DNA of 64,000 nucleotides from Bacilli bacterium (GTDB taxonomy: Bacteria > Bacillota_I > Bacilli_A > RF39 > UBA660). The stretch lies in the NCBI GenBank assembly GCA_017473105.1, contig JAFUNE010000007.1:1-64000 (forward strand), in the 5' to 3' direction. The position numbers and the translations under genes were made by a program. Below are positions 16,027 to 23,232 of this stretch, piece after piece. A model generated the notes under the pieces. The model saw only the letters and a list, made by a program, of their open reading frames with translations, searched no databases and was not told the DNA's origin. The first letter of the stretch is position 1; each line of letters starts with the position of its first letter.

Positions 16027-16752
16027 ATGATTAACAATAATTTTAATATAAAAAAAATATTAAAAAAAGAAACATCGAAAAGAAGTTTCGTTGAAAATTT
16101 AATATTTTGTTTAATAAGTTTTGTAGTATTTTTATTTTTTCCAGGAATATTATATTCAATATTGCATAGTTTTGTAAAACATGATTTAGCATGTGATATC
16201 ATGTCAAGAATAATATGTATTGGTATAATTACATTATTTTATTACAAAGACTTTATAAAAGAAGCAAAAGAATTAAAAAACGAACCGGGTAATAAATTAG
16301 CTCAATCATTGATATGGTATTTCATTTGCTTAGGAGTAATGATGGTATCAAACTTAATATTACTTATAATATTTAAAAGTATCTCAACAAATGAAACAGA
16401 AGTAAGAACAATGCTATTTGATAATCCATTTCCTATGTTAGTTATGATTAGTATATTAGCACCTGTTATGGAAGAAATGGTATTTAGAAAAAGCCTAGCT
16501 CCATTATTCAAAAATAAATATTTATTTGCATTAACATCAGGAATAATATTTGGATTAGGTCATTTAATAGTAGATTTAGTTTCTCCTGGATTTAAATTAT
16601 TAAGATTATTATATATCATACCATATGGAAGTTTAGGTTTTGGTTTTGCACTTATGGATAAAAACTGTAAATCAACATTTCCATCAATAATAATGCACTG
16701 CTTACATAATACATTTACTGCATTATTAATCTTATCTCAAGGTGGTATGTAG
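16027..16752 (+). CDS. CPBP-family intramembrane glutamic protease
   Basis: A 241-residue protein with about 6-7 membrane segments, of the Rce1/CPBP (Abi) family. The catalytic EExxxR motif is seen as EEMVFRK (Glu149, Glu150, Arg154). It is followed by FGLGHLIVD with the second-motif histidine (about 179), and MHCLHNTF near the C-terminus. Family members cut membrane or prenylated proteins or peptides; some protect against bacteriocins. AGGTGATAAG is the ribosome site. The next gene overlaps its stop codon, so the pair is co-translated. The substrate is unknown. Confidence 0.88.
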   Translation: MINNNFNIKKILKKETSKRSFVENLIFCLISFVVFLFFPGILYSILHSFVKHDLACDIMSRIICIGIITLFYYKDFIKEAKELKNEPGNKLAQSLIWYFICLGVMMVSNLILLIIFKSISTNETEVRTMLFDNPFPMLVMISILAPVMEEMVFRKSLAPLFKNKYLFALTSGIIFGLGHLIVDLVSPGFKLLRLLYIIPYGSLGFGFALMDKNCKSTFPSIIMHCLHNTFTALLILSQGGM

Positions 16753-17591
16753 TGAAAATAGTAAAAATAATAATTGTTATAATAGTTTTGTGTACATCTA
16801 TTGTTTTTTATTCGAAATATGTCGGAACATCGGGATTAGAAACAAGAGAGTATAGAGTAGAAAGTAATGTGTTAACGAGTAATTTTAGTGGAATTAAAGT
16901 AATTCATTTTTCAGATTTGTTATATGGTTCAACAACTGATTTAAAAGATTTAACTAATATGGTTGAAAAAATGAATATATTAGAACCAGATTTAATACTA
17001 TTTACAGGAGATTTAATATCAAATAAACATAAATTAACTGAAGATGATAAAAAGAAAATTATAGAAAATTTAAGTAAACTTGAAGCAAGTATTGGTAAAT
17101 ATGCAATATATGGAGATTTTGATTTTGATCTAAATTCATATGAAAGCATAATAACATCATCTGGCTTTAAATTACTAACTAATGAATATGAAGAAGTATT
17201 TTATAAAACAAATGAGTCAATGTATATAGTAGGTCTACCAAGTTCAATAAAAAATAAAATCGATATGACAAAATCATTTGAATTTTATTCAGATGAAAAT
17301 AGAAAATATACAATTGTAATGTTACATGAAGGAAAAACTATAAAATATATTGATGAAAGTACATATGAAGTAGACTTAATATTAGGAGGTCACTCATTAA
17401 ATGGAAAAATAAGATTACCATTTATCGGAGGATTGTTTAAAGACGAAGCATCTTATAAATATTATGATGAATCATATGAAAGAGGAATTACAAAAATATA
17501 TATTAGTGGTGGAATGGGAACACTAGATTATGATTTTAGATTGAATAACAAACCATCGTTTAATTTATATAGATTAAAAGCACAATCTTAA
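16752..17591 (+). CDS. Membrane-anchored metallophosphoesterase-like protein, degenerate active site
   Basis: A 279-residue protein with an N-terminal membrane anchor (about 3-22) and a YkuE/YaeI-like calcineurin fold. The blocks line up with the family, but metal ligands are lost. The usual DxH appears as DLL (Asp55), GD at 86-87 is kept, GNHD/E appears as GDFD, and GHTHGGQ appears as GHSLNGK before the conserved RLPFIGG. Family members hydrolyse lipid-linked phosphate groups such as lipid A precursors or phosphatidyl substrates. This one may be inactive or bind ligand only. It starts with GTG at 16752, overlapping the CPBP stop, after GGTGGT. Confidence 0.8.
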   Translation: MKIVKIIIVIIVLCTSIVFYSKYVGTSGLETREYRVESNVLTSNFSGIKVIHFSDLLYGSTTDLKDLTNMVEKMNILEPDLILFTGDLISNKHKLTEDDKKKIIENLSKLEASIGKYAIYGDFDFDLNSYESIITSSGFKLLTNEYEEVFYKTNESMYIVGLPSSIKNKIDMTKSFEFYSDENRKYTIVMLHEGKTIKYIDESTYEVDLILGGHSLNGKIRLPFIGGLFKDEASYKYYDESYERGITKIYISGGMGTLDYDFRLNNKPSFNLYRLKAQS

Positions 17592-17604
17592 TTGTGCTTT
17601 TTTC
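17576..17604 (+). terminator. Terminator after the metallophosphoesterase-like gene
   Basis: An 11-bp stem (AAAAGCACAAT/ATTGTGCTTTT) with a CTTA loop and a T run. It includes the stop codon. Confidence 0.85.
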
Positions 17605-17627
17605 ATACTTTAAACTAGGAGGTAAAT

Positions 17628-17792
17628 ATGTACGGCAAATTTAAATATCAAAATAATGACAGATTTGGATTTGTAGCACCATTTCTATTAGGAGCAGTAA
17701 CAGGTGGAGTAGCAGGTGCTGCATTTGGACCATATCCTAGACCATATCAATATAATAATTACTATTATCCATATAATCCATATTATTACTAA
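17628..17792 (+). CDS. Small Gly- and Tyr/Pro-rich membrane protein (54 aa)
   Basis: A 54-residue protein starting MYGKFKYQNN. It has a short hydrophobic Gly/Ala-rich segment (FVAPFLLGAVTGGVAGAAFG) at about 15-34, then a C-terminal tail of Tyr, Pro and Asn (YPRPYQYNNYYYPYNPYYY). A perfect AGGAGG site lies 7 nt before the ATG, and hairpins flank it on both sides, so it is a real independent gene. I do not recognise a named family. The Tyr/Pro/Asn tail recalls small spore-coat and surface proteins; in a spoIVA-bearing genome a coat role is conceivable but unproven. Confidence 0.7.
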   Translation: MYGKFKYQNNDRFGFVAPFLLGAVTGGVAGAAFGPYPRPYQYNNYYYPYNPYYY

Positions 17793-17794
17793 AA

Positions 17795-17828
17795 TAAAAC
17801 ACGTATTTAAAATACGTGTTATTTTTTT
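17795..17828. terminator. Bidirectional terminator between convergent genes
   Basis: A 10-bp perfect stem (AACACGTATT/AATACGTGTT) is flanked by AAAATAA on the left and TTATTTTTTT on the right. It serves the 54-aa gene and the EIIB-like gene. Confidence 0.85.
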
Positions 17829-18136
17829 AAATCAGCCATATACTTTTTTAATTGTTTTGAATTAGGTCCTAAAATTATTTTAAGTTCATTATCAATTTCT
17901 ACAATACCTTTAGCACCAAGTTTTTGAATACCTTCTTTATTTACTAAAGAAGTATCTTTTACAGTAACTTTTAATCTTGATAAATTAATTTGAGAATTAA
18001 TAATATTTTCAAGACCACCTAAGTATTGAATAAGTTTATTAATTTCAATATGAAAATCTTTTCTCTTTAATTTAATAATCACTAATGAAATAATAAATAG
18101 TAATAATAATATAACTGCATATATCCAATAATTCAT
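17819..18136 (-). CDS. Membrane-anchored PTS EIIB-like domain lacking the phosphocysteine
   Basis: A 105-residue protein with an N-terminal membrane helix (about 3-23) and a domain matching glucose-family EIIB. KLIQYLGGLENI, SRLKVTVKD and GIQKLGAKGIVEIDNELKIILGP are clear. In EIIB the phosphorylated cysteine sits just before TRLRVTVKD; here the segment reads SQINLSRLKVTVKD, with Asn where Cys should be. It therefore cannot accept phosphate in the normal way, and the anchor is also unusual. It follows the thioredoxin-like gene by 15 nt on the same strand, with GGAGG upstream. A sensor or structural role is possible; a sugar-uptake role is unlikely. Confidence 0.8.
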   Translation of the reverse strand: MNYWIYAVILLLLFIISLVIIKLKRKDFHIEINKLIQYLGGLENIINSQINLSRLKVTVKDTSLVNKEGIQKLGAKGIVEIDNELKIILGPNSKQLKKYMADLKK

Positions 18137-18151
18137 ATATTCCTCCTTAAG

Positions 18152-18757
18152 TTATTCCTCATCACTAGCAGTAGCTGTTGATACATTATCATTTTCAAGT
18201 AATAAAATACTTTCTATAATATTATTTTTAAATGTTAATATATTTTCACGTGTCCAATATTCTTCTGGAGTAGTATCACTGGATACTAAAGAAGTTCTAT
18301 TGTCATTAGAAATTATATTACCATCTTTAACAAAAGTCAAATTTGGCATATTAAGTCTTTTATTACCAGTATCATCTGAATCTAAATAATCTTGTAATTT
18401 TAAAACTATTTTTCTATAATTATTCGAATTAATATTTCTATCATTTTTTATATCTACATAATATATTTTCTTTATATCATTTTCTGAAGCAATGTCATCT
18501 AATACTTTAGCATAATGTTGACACCAATCACTACCAGGATTACAAAAGAAGATAATTCCTGTTTTATTATTTAGTATGTTAACAGCTTCAGCAGCATTTA
18601 TTATTTCAAAACCATGATTTTCTGTTATTAAAGAATACTCACTTACAAACTTATCAATTTCTTTTTGTTCACTATTTATATGTTTAAATTTATCATGTAT
18701 TAAGTAAGCTCCAATAACAGCAATACCTATAATTAATAATATTTTAATTTTTTTCAT
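18152..18757 (-). CDS. Membrane-anchored thioredoxin-fold protein with atypical Cys motif
   Basis: A 201-residue protein with an N-terminal anchor (about 4-20), then an extracytoplasmic domain. TGIIFFCNPGSDWCQHYAKVLDDIA has the strand-turn-helix of the thioredoxin family, but the active site reads C-N-P-G-S-D-W-C (Cys72, Cys79) rather than CxxC. A cis-Pro-like segment appears in LNMPNLTFVKDG. The C-terminus is Ser/Thr/Ala-rich and acidic. AGGAGTGAAT is the ribosome site. It sits between pgsA and the EIIB-like gene in a minus-strand group. Given several Cys-rich exported proteins in this window, a disulfide role is plausible but is inference. Confidence 0.75.
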   Translation of the reverse strand: MKKIKILLIIGIAVIGAYLIHDKFKHINSEQKEIDKFVSEYSLITENHGFEIINAAEAVNILNNKTGIIFFCNPGSDWCQHYAKVLDDIASENDIKKIYYVDIKNDRNINSNNYRKIVLKLQDYLDSDDTGNKRLNMPNLTFVKDGNIISNDNRTSLVSSDTTPEEYWTRENILTFKNNIIESILLLENDNVSTATASDEE

Positions 18758-18806
18758 TTATTCACTCCTAAATAATATTTTATCATAAAAGAATAATTGT
18801 GTAAAA

Positions 18807-19502
18807 TTAGACATAAAACTGATCTAATATAGATTCTTCTTTATGGATAGTATAATATTTAATACTAAGTAAGTCTTTCATTAACTTTTTAAATGGTTTT
18901 AATTCTTTTGATTTAATAACATTTTTAACACTATGCTTTGATTTTTTATGTTTTACAAATTTAATAATATAATCACCAAGTGCAATTAAACTAAATATAA
19001 TAATTATATAACTAAATATTCTAATGATTGTATCTGTATTTTTTATAACAATATCAAATAACTTAATATTAAATACAGGTAAAGAAATTATACAAAATGA
19101 TATTATAACAAGAACATCTAATACAAAAGTTTTAATTTTCCCAAGTTTAGAAGATTTAACATTAGCCCCAGCTCTATACGAAGAATAATTAACAAGCATA
19201 ATAGATAATTCAAGTAAAAGAGGAATCATCATAGTTTTATAATTAACTCCAAGTAGAGAAAAAGAACAAATATTTAATAACTTATCACATAATGCATCCA
19301 TACCAGCGCCAAAAAAAGTGCTAGCATTTAATTTTCTTGCAAGAAATCCATCGATAAAATCCGTAGCAAACAAAATTATCGTGACTAAAGCTCCAAAAGA
19401 AGCCCCTTTAATTGCAAAGATAAATGGTAAAGAAAATGCACCAATTAATCTTAAACAAGTTATAAAATTAATACAAATTATTTTAATTAAATCTTTTTTC
19501 AT
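18807..19502 (-). CDS. pgsA: CDP-alcohol phosphatidyltransferase (PgsA-like)
   Basis: A 231-residue membrane enzyme of phospholipid synthesis. The signature D-G-x2-A-R-x8-G-x3-D-x3-D is complete (Asp51, Gly52, Ala55, Arg56, Gly65, Asp69, Asp73) in the second membrane segment, followed by several more hydrophobic helices. PgsA makes phosphatidylglycerol phosphate from CDP-diacylglycerol and glycerol-3-phosphate. Related members use other alcohols, so the exact product is inferred. The C-terminal 60 residues are basic and go beyond the usual core. No ribosome site precedes the ATG. The -10 box ends 7 nt upstream, so the mRNA looks leaderless. Confidence 0.85.
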   Translation of the reverse strand: MKKDLIKIICINFITCLRLIGAFSLPFIFAIKGASFGALVTIILFATDFIDGFLARKLNASTFFGAGMDALCDKLLNICSFSLLGVNYKTMMIPLLLELSIMLVNYSSYRAGANVKSSKLGKIKTFVLDVLVIISFCIISLPVFNIKLFDIVIKNTDTIIRIFSYIIIIFSLIALGDYIIKFVKHKKSKHSVKNVIKSKELKPFKKLMKDLLSIKYYTIHKEESILDQFYV

Positions 19503-19508
19503 ACATAT

Positions 19509-19537
19509 ATTTTATGAAAATAATACTAAATTGTCAA
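19509..19537 (-). promoter_or_regulatory. Promoter of pgsA giving a leaderless mRNA
   Basis: On the minus strand TTGACA (19537-19532), a 17-bp spacer, and TAAAAT (19514-19509). The pgsA ATG begins 7 nt after the -10, at the expected transcription start. Confidence 0.75.
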
Positions 19538-19565
19538 TAAACTAGATTTTATGTAAAAAATATGA

Positions 19566-19571
19566 TATAAT
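19566..19571 (+). promoter_or_regulatory. Extended -10 promoter of ssrA
   Basis: TATAAT preceded by TGA, 12 nt before the mature 5' end of tmRNA. No convincing -35 is seen. Confidence 0.65.
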
Positions 19572-19583
19572 ACGTATTAATTC

Positions 19584-19943
19584 GGGGCTGTATTGATTCG
19601 ACAAAATTATGTTTTGATAGGATGCAGGTAGTAGGCATACTTAAAATGCAACAATAAAATAATCGGAAACGATTTTAATTTTGCACCTGCTTTTGCTTAA
19701 TTTAGTAAAAGTTATATAGGAGCCTTCCACTAAAGTCTTTTTCTCACGAGATTTTAGATGGGAGTCATAAAGTGAGATATATTAGTATTATGTTTGTGAA
19801 TACTGATGAATGTTTAACAAACTTTGAATAATAATAGAAGTTGGATCTCTACGTTATTATTTGAGTATAAAAACCAACTAAACTTGTAGATGTCCTATGG
19901 GAATGAATTTTGGACAGGAGGTCGCTCCTCCTCAGCTCCACCA
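19584..19943 (+). ncRNA. ssrA: Transfer-messenger RNA (tmRNA)
   Basis: One-piece tmRNA of 360 nt that rescues stalled ribosomes. The 5' end GGGGCTGTATTGATTCGACA and the 3' end CTCAGCTCCACCA form the alanine-accepting tRNA-like domain. The resume codon is best placed at GGA (19665-19667), preceded by TAATC, at nt 82. The tag then reads G-N-D-F-N-F-A-P-A-F-A and ends at TAA (19698-19700), so the full tag with the tRNA-borne alanine would be AGNDFNFAPAFA. Ending in AFA is seen in mycoplasmas and relatives. A hairpin around the tag stop (CTTTT/AAAAG) fits H5. The placement of the resume codon is by analogy with other tmRNAs. Confidence 0.95.
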
Positions 19944-19954
19944 AAAGAGAATTT

Positions 19955-19979
19955 AACTTAGATTTTTCTAAGTTTTTTT
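19955..19979 (+). terminator. Terminator of ssrA
   Basis: An 8-bp stem (AACTTAGA/TCTAAGTT) with a TTTT loop and a T run. Confidence 0.85.
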
Positions 19980-19980
19980 A

Positions 19981-20008
19981 TTGAAAGAATTTTTATTAGT
20001 GGTATACT
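19981..20008 (+). promoter_or_regulatory. Promoter of the 1047-aa cell-wall protein gene
   Basis: TTGAAA (19981-19986), a 16-bp spacer, and TATACT (20003-20008) preceded by TGG. A second TATAAT lies at 20012-20017. Confidence 0.6.
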
Positions 20009-20032
20009 TAATATAATAGAGGTATATAGAAA

Positions 20033-23000
20033 ATGAAAAAATGGTTTTTAATTCTCTTAATGATTTTATTAGTGCCAATGCATACTAATGCAGCAGCAGA
20101 ACCAATGGATGAAGTAAAATACAAAGATATAATGGATGGACTTATAGATACCGCAAGAGCGTATTATGCAAGAGGACTTAATATACAATATGATTCCTAC
20201 AGAAAAAGTTTATATTCTTCACCAGAAGACGCAACATCAAGAAATCAAATATATACAGTGTGTAGTGGTTTTATATTTATGACATACTACAATGCATTAG
20301 GTATTGAAATACCAGCTTCAACAGATGATTTATTAATGTATGGATTTAATTTTTTAGGAACAGGTAATACATTATATTATTACAACAATAATCCAACAGA
20401 TAAGATGAAAACCTATGCAGCAAGAGATGGCGTTGAACGTACAATTTATCCAGTCTATAAACAATTTGGATTAAGTGCTCCAAAAAAAGATTTAACAGAA
20501 GCTGAAAAGAATAAATTTATAGATAAAATATATGATAAAGTAGAGCCAGGTGATATATACATATATAAAAGAAAATCCGGCCATACAATGATGGTAAAAG
20601 AGAAAAAAGACGGAATAATATATCTAATGGAAGCGAATGGAGACAATACATCAAATGACGGAAATGGGGCAAGATATAACTTCAATTCTCAAACAGATGT
20701 TGTAGAAACAAAGCATGGAGCTGTTTACGGAAAAATAGACATGAAAGACAAACTATATGGTGATGCAGTTGAAATGGCAATCATAAGAATCGTAAATCCA
20801 AAAAGACAAGATTTTCCAACTTGTAAAAACTTTGACGATTATGGAGAATGCGAAAGAACTAGTATTCCACTAAATTTAACAGAAACTGCAAAAACAAGAT
20901 TAAGATTACCTGATATTAAAATAGAAAAAGTAATGTCAGAAGATGTTCATAATCAAAGTTATGCAACATTAAAGAGTAAATTATCATATGAAATAAAAAT
21001 AACAAATAATTCTAGTAAAGCATATCCGAAATTTACAGTAGCTGAATATATAGATTTATCAATAGCTGAAAAAATTAATACAACAGATTCTACTGCAAAA
21101 ATAAATTTAGATGCAGGAAAACCAAATATTACATGGACAATTAATAGTTTAGGTGCTGGAAAAACAATTACACTTAAATATACAGCACAAGTAAAAAACG
21201 ATGAAAATTTATATGGTAAAATTTATGTATCAACAGGAAGAGTAGGAAATATAGCAACAAGTAAAATTGAAACACTAATTGGAAGAAGATTAACTTCAGA
21301 CCAAAAAAAGGCAGTGGTTGATAATTATAACGATAAAATTAACAATAAATCATATAAACCATCATCAGATACGGATTTTGTAAATACAATATATAAAGAT
21401 GCCCTTGGATTGCATTTAGGATTATTTTTTACAGATGGTAGTAAAAAAAGAGATATAAGAGTTAAAGATTTATATCAAGTAGCAAAAGATAAACCATATA
21501 TGAGTTCAAAGTACACACCAAATGTAAGAACAAAATATACAATAGAAAAAAAATCAGATGGAGATGAAAAAGACGAATTTGCAACATTAAGAAAATTTAC
21601 ATATGGAAATTACTTTGGTTTAAGAATATCTGAAGATCATAATGAAGAAAATAATACAGTAAAAGCATCACTTGCATGGAAAATAAAAACAAATGATTTA
21701 CTAACAGATAGAGCAAGAGTAATAAAACCAGAAACACTTGAAAACGGGGACATCTTGATTGTTACAAGAAAAACAGCAACTGGAGAAGAAAAAAATGGAA
21801 AACCTGTATATGCAGATAAAGAAAGAATATATATCTATATAAACTACGGGTTAAGAAGATATAATGATGAAACAAAGAAATACGATAGTATTACAGGAGA
21901 TAAACTAGCTAGATATTTAAATAATATAGTTGGTGAACATTATATAATATTAAGGCCATATAAAAAAGAAGAAATCGAATCTATTTCACCGGGAACAACT
22001 ATAGATGCAAATAAAAAACCAACCTCATCAGTAGTAACTAAATCAGAAGTAGTAGGAGATAGTGGATTAACAAGAGTTTACTACGTAGGAGATGAATTTG
22101 ATTACAAAGGTGAAATAATAGTTCAAAATTATAGCGGAGGATCTTCATATACTAGAGTGCCAATTACAAATGCAAAAGTAAGCGGATTTGATACAAGAAC
22201 ACCAGGTACTAAAGCTATAGAAATAGAAGTGGCTGGAAAAACTTATAAATATACAATAACAGTTAGATCTAAAACACAAAATGTATTAGAAGACTCATCA
22301 TTTGTTTCACCACTTAGAACAACATACGCATATAACGCATCAGCCACCTCAATAGAGGAACCAGATTTAACAGGTGGATATTTAGGAATAGAAGATAAAG
22401 ATGGAAAAATAAGTTATATAAGCCTTGATAATGAAAAAGTAACTGTAAAAGGATTTGACAGAACAAAAATAGGAAAACAAGTTATTACAGTTGAATACAT
22501 GGGAACAACAAAAACATTTGAAATTGAAATTATTGATAAAAAGGTTAAATCAATAAAAGTAAATTCGTTACCTTTGAAAACTAAATATTTACAAAACTTT
22601 GATGAACTAGATCTAACAAGCGGTGTAATAGAAGTTACATTTGAAGACGGAACAACAGATTTAATAAGTATGACAAGTGATGAAGTTTCAGTTTCAGGAT
22701 TTAACAATGAAACATTAGGAAAACAAAAATTAACTGTGAAATACTTTAATGTTGAAAGTACTTTTGAAGTAGAAATAATTAATAAAACAATAAAATCTAT
22801 TGAAGTAATAGAAAAACCATTTATTATAAAATACAATTTAGAAGATTCACTTGATTTAACAAATGGTGCTCTTCTAGTAACATATGAAGATGGAACAACA
22901 GAATTGATTAGTTTAACTAATTCAAATGTAGAGGTATTAGGGTTTGACGATAAAAAACCAGGTATTAATACATTAACAGTAAAATACGCTGGTTCATCAA

Positions 23001-23176
23001 CTACATTAGATATAGAGGTAGAAGGTGAAGACGTTAAAAATGACAAACCAAATACACAAAGTGACTCAAAAAATATTATTGTGATTGTATGTATAGTAAT
23101 AGCTATTCTTACAACAACACTAGCATTAATATTTTTTATCAAAATGAAAAAACAAAATACAAATAAAGTGGCATAA
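20033..23176 (+). CDS. Secreted, membrane-anchored protein with NlpC/P60-like and Big_3 Ig-like domains
   Basis: A 1047-residue envelope protein. It has a signal peptide (about 1-21). An NlpC/P60-like domain follows, with CSGFIFMTYYNALGI (Cys77 as candidate nucleophile) and SGHTMMV supplying the histidine. A DUF11-like domain spans about 294-390. A second, degenerate P60-like region is at about 420-665, with LENGDILIV and EHYIILRPY but no matching Cys. Four group-3 bacterial Ig-like domains follow at about 678-745, 755-836, 838-918 and 920-996. The end is a transmembrane helix (1013-1036) and a basic tail. There is no LPxTG motif. NlpC/P60 enzymes cut peptidoglycan stem peptides, so wall remodelling or adhesion is likely. 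The domain calls are by eye. Confidence 0.75.
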   Translation: MKKWFLILLMILLVPMHTNAAAEPMDEVKYKDIMDGLIDTARAYYARGLNIQYDSYRKSLYSSPEDATSRNQIYTVCSGFIFMTYYNALGIEIPASTDDLLMYGFNFLGTGNTLYYYNNNPTDKMKTYAARDGVERTIYPVYKQFGLSAPKKDLTEAEKNKFIDKIYDKVEPGDIYIYKRKSGHTMMVKEKKDGIIYLMEANGDNTSNDGNGARYNFNSQTDVVETKHGAVYGKIDMKDKLYGDAVEMAIIRIVNPKRQDFPTCKNFDDYGECERTSIPLNLTETAKTRLRLPDIKIEKVMSEDVHNQSYATLKSKLSYEIKITNNSSKAYPKFTVAEYIDLSIAEKINTTDSTAKINLDAGKPNITWTINSLGAGKTITLKYTAQVKNDENLYGKIYVSTGRVGNIATSKIETLIGRRLTSDQKKAVVDNYNDKINNKSYKPSSDTDFVNTIYKDALGLHLGLFFTDGSKKRDIRVKDLYQVAKDKPYMSSKYTPNVRTKYTIEKKSDGDEKDEFATLRKFTYGNYFGLRISEDHNEENNTVKASLAWKIKTNDLLTDRARVIKPETLENGDILIVTRKTATGEEKNGKPVYADKERIYIYINYGLRRYNDETKKYDSITGDKLARYLNNIVGEHYIILRPYKKEEIESISPGTTIDANKKPTSSVVTKSEVVGDSGLTRVYYVGDEFDYKGEIIVQNYSGGSSYTRVPITNAKVSGFDTRTPGTKAIEIEVAGKTYKYTITVRSKTQNVLEDSSFVSPLRTTYAYNASATSIEEPDLTGGYLGIEDKDGKISYISLDNEKVTVKGFDRTKIGKQVITVEYMGTTKTFEIEIIDKKVKSIKVNSLPLKTKYLQNFDELDLTSGVIEVTFEDGTTDLISMTSDEVSVSGFNNETLGKQKLTVKYFNVESTFEVEIINKTIKSIEVIEKPFIIKYNLEDSLDLTNGALLVTYEDGTTELISLTNSNVEVLGFDDKKPGINTLTVKYAGSSTTLDIEVEGEDVKNDKPNTQSDSKNIIVIVCIVIAILTTTLALIFFIKMKKQNTNKVA

Positions 23177-23188
23177 GCCACTTTTTTG
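23166..23188 (+). terminator. Terminator after the P60/Big_3 protein gene
   Basis: A 7-bp stem (AAGTGGC/GCCACTT) with an ATAA loop containing the stop codon, then a T run. Confidence 0.85.
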
Positions 23189-23204
23189 TTTTACCTTTAT
23201 ATGT

Positions 23205-23210
23205 TATAAT
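23205..23210 (+). promoter_or_regulatory. Extended -10 promoter
   Basis: TATAAT preceded by TGT, 22 nt before the next start codon. The -35 region is only T-rich. Confidence 0.55.
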
Positions 23211-23232
23211 AAAAAATAGAATAGGTGATTAT

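Noticed and set aside
22414..23181. Minus-strand open frame of 255 codons
   Set aside because: It is antisense to the Ig-repeat end of the 1047-residue wall protein, has no ribosome site and only reflects that gene's codon bias.
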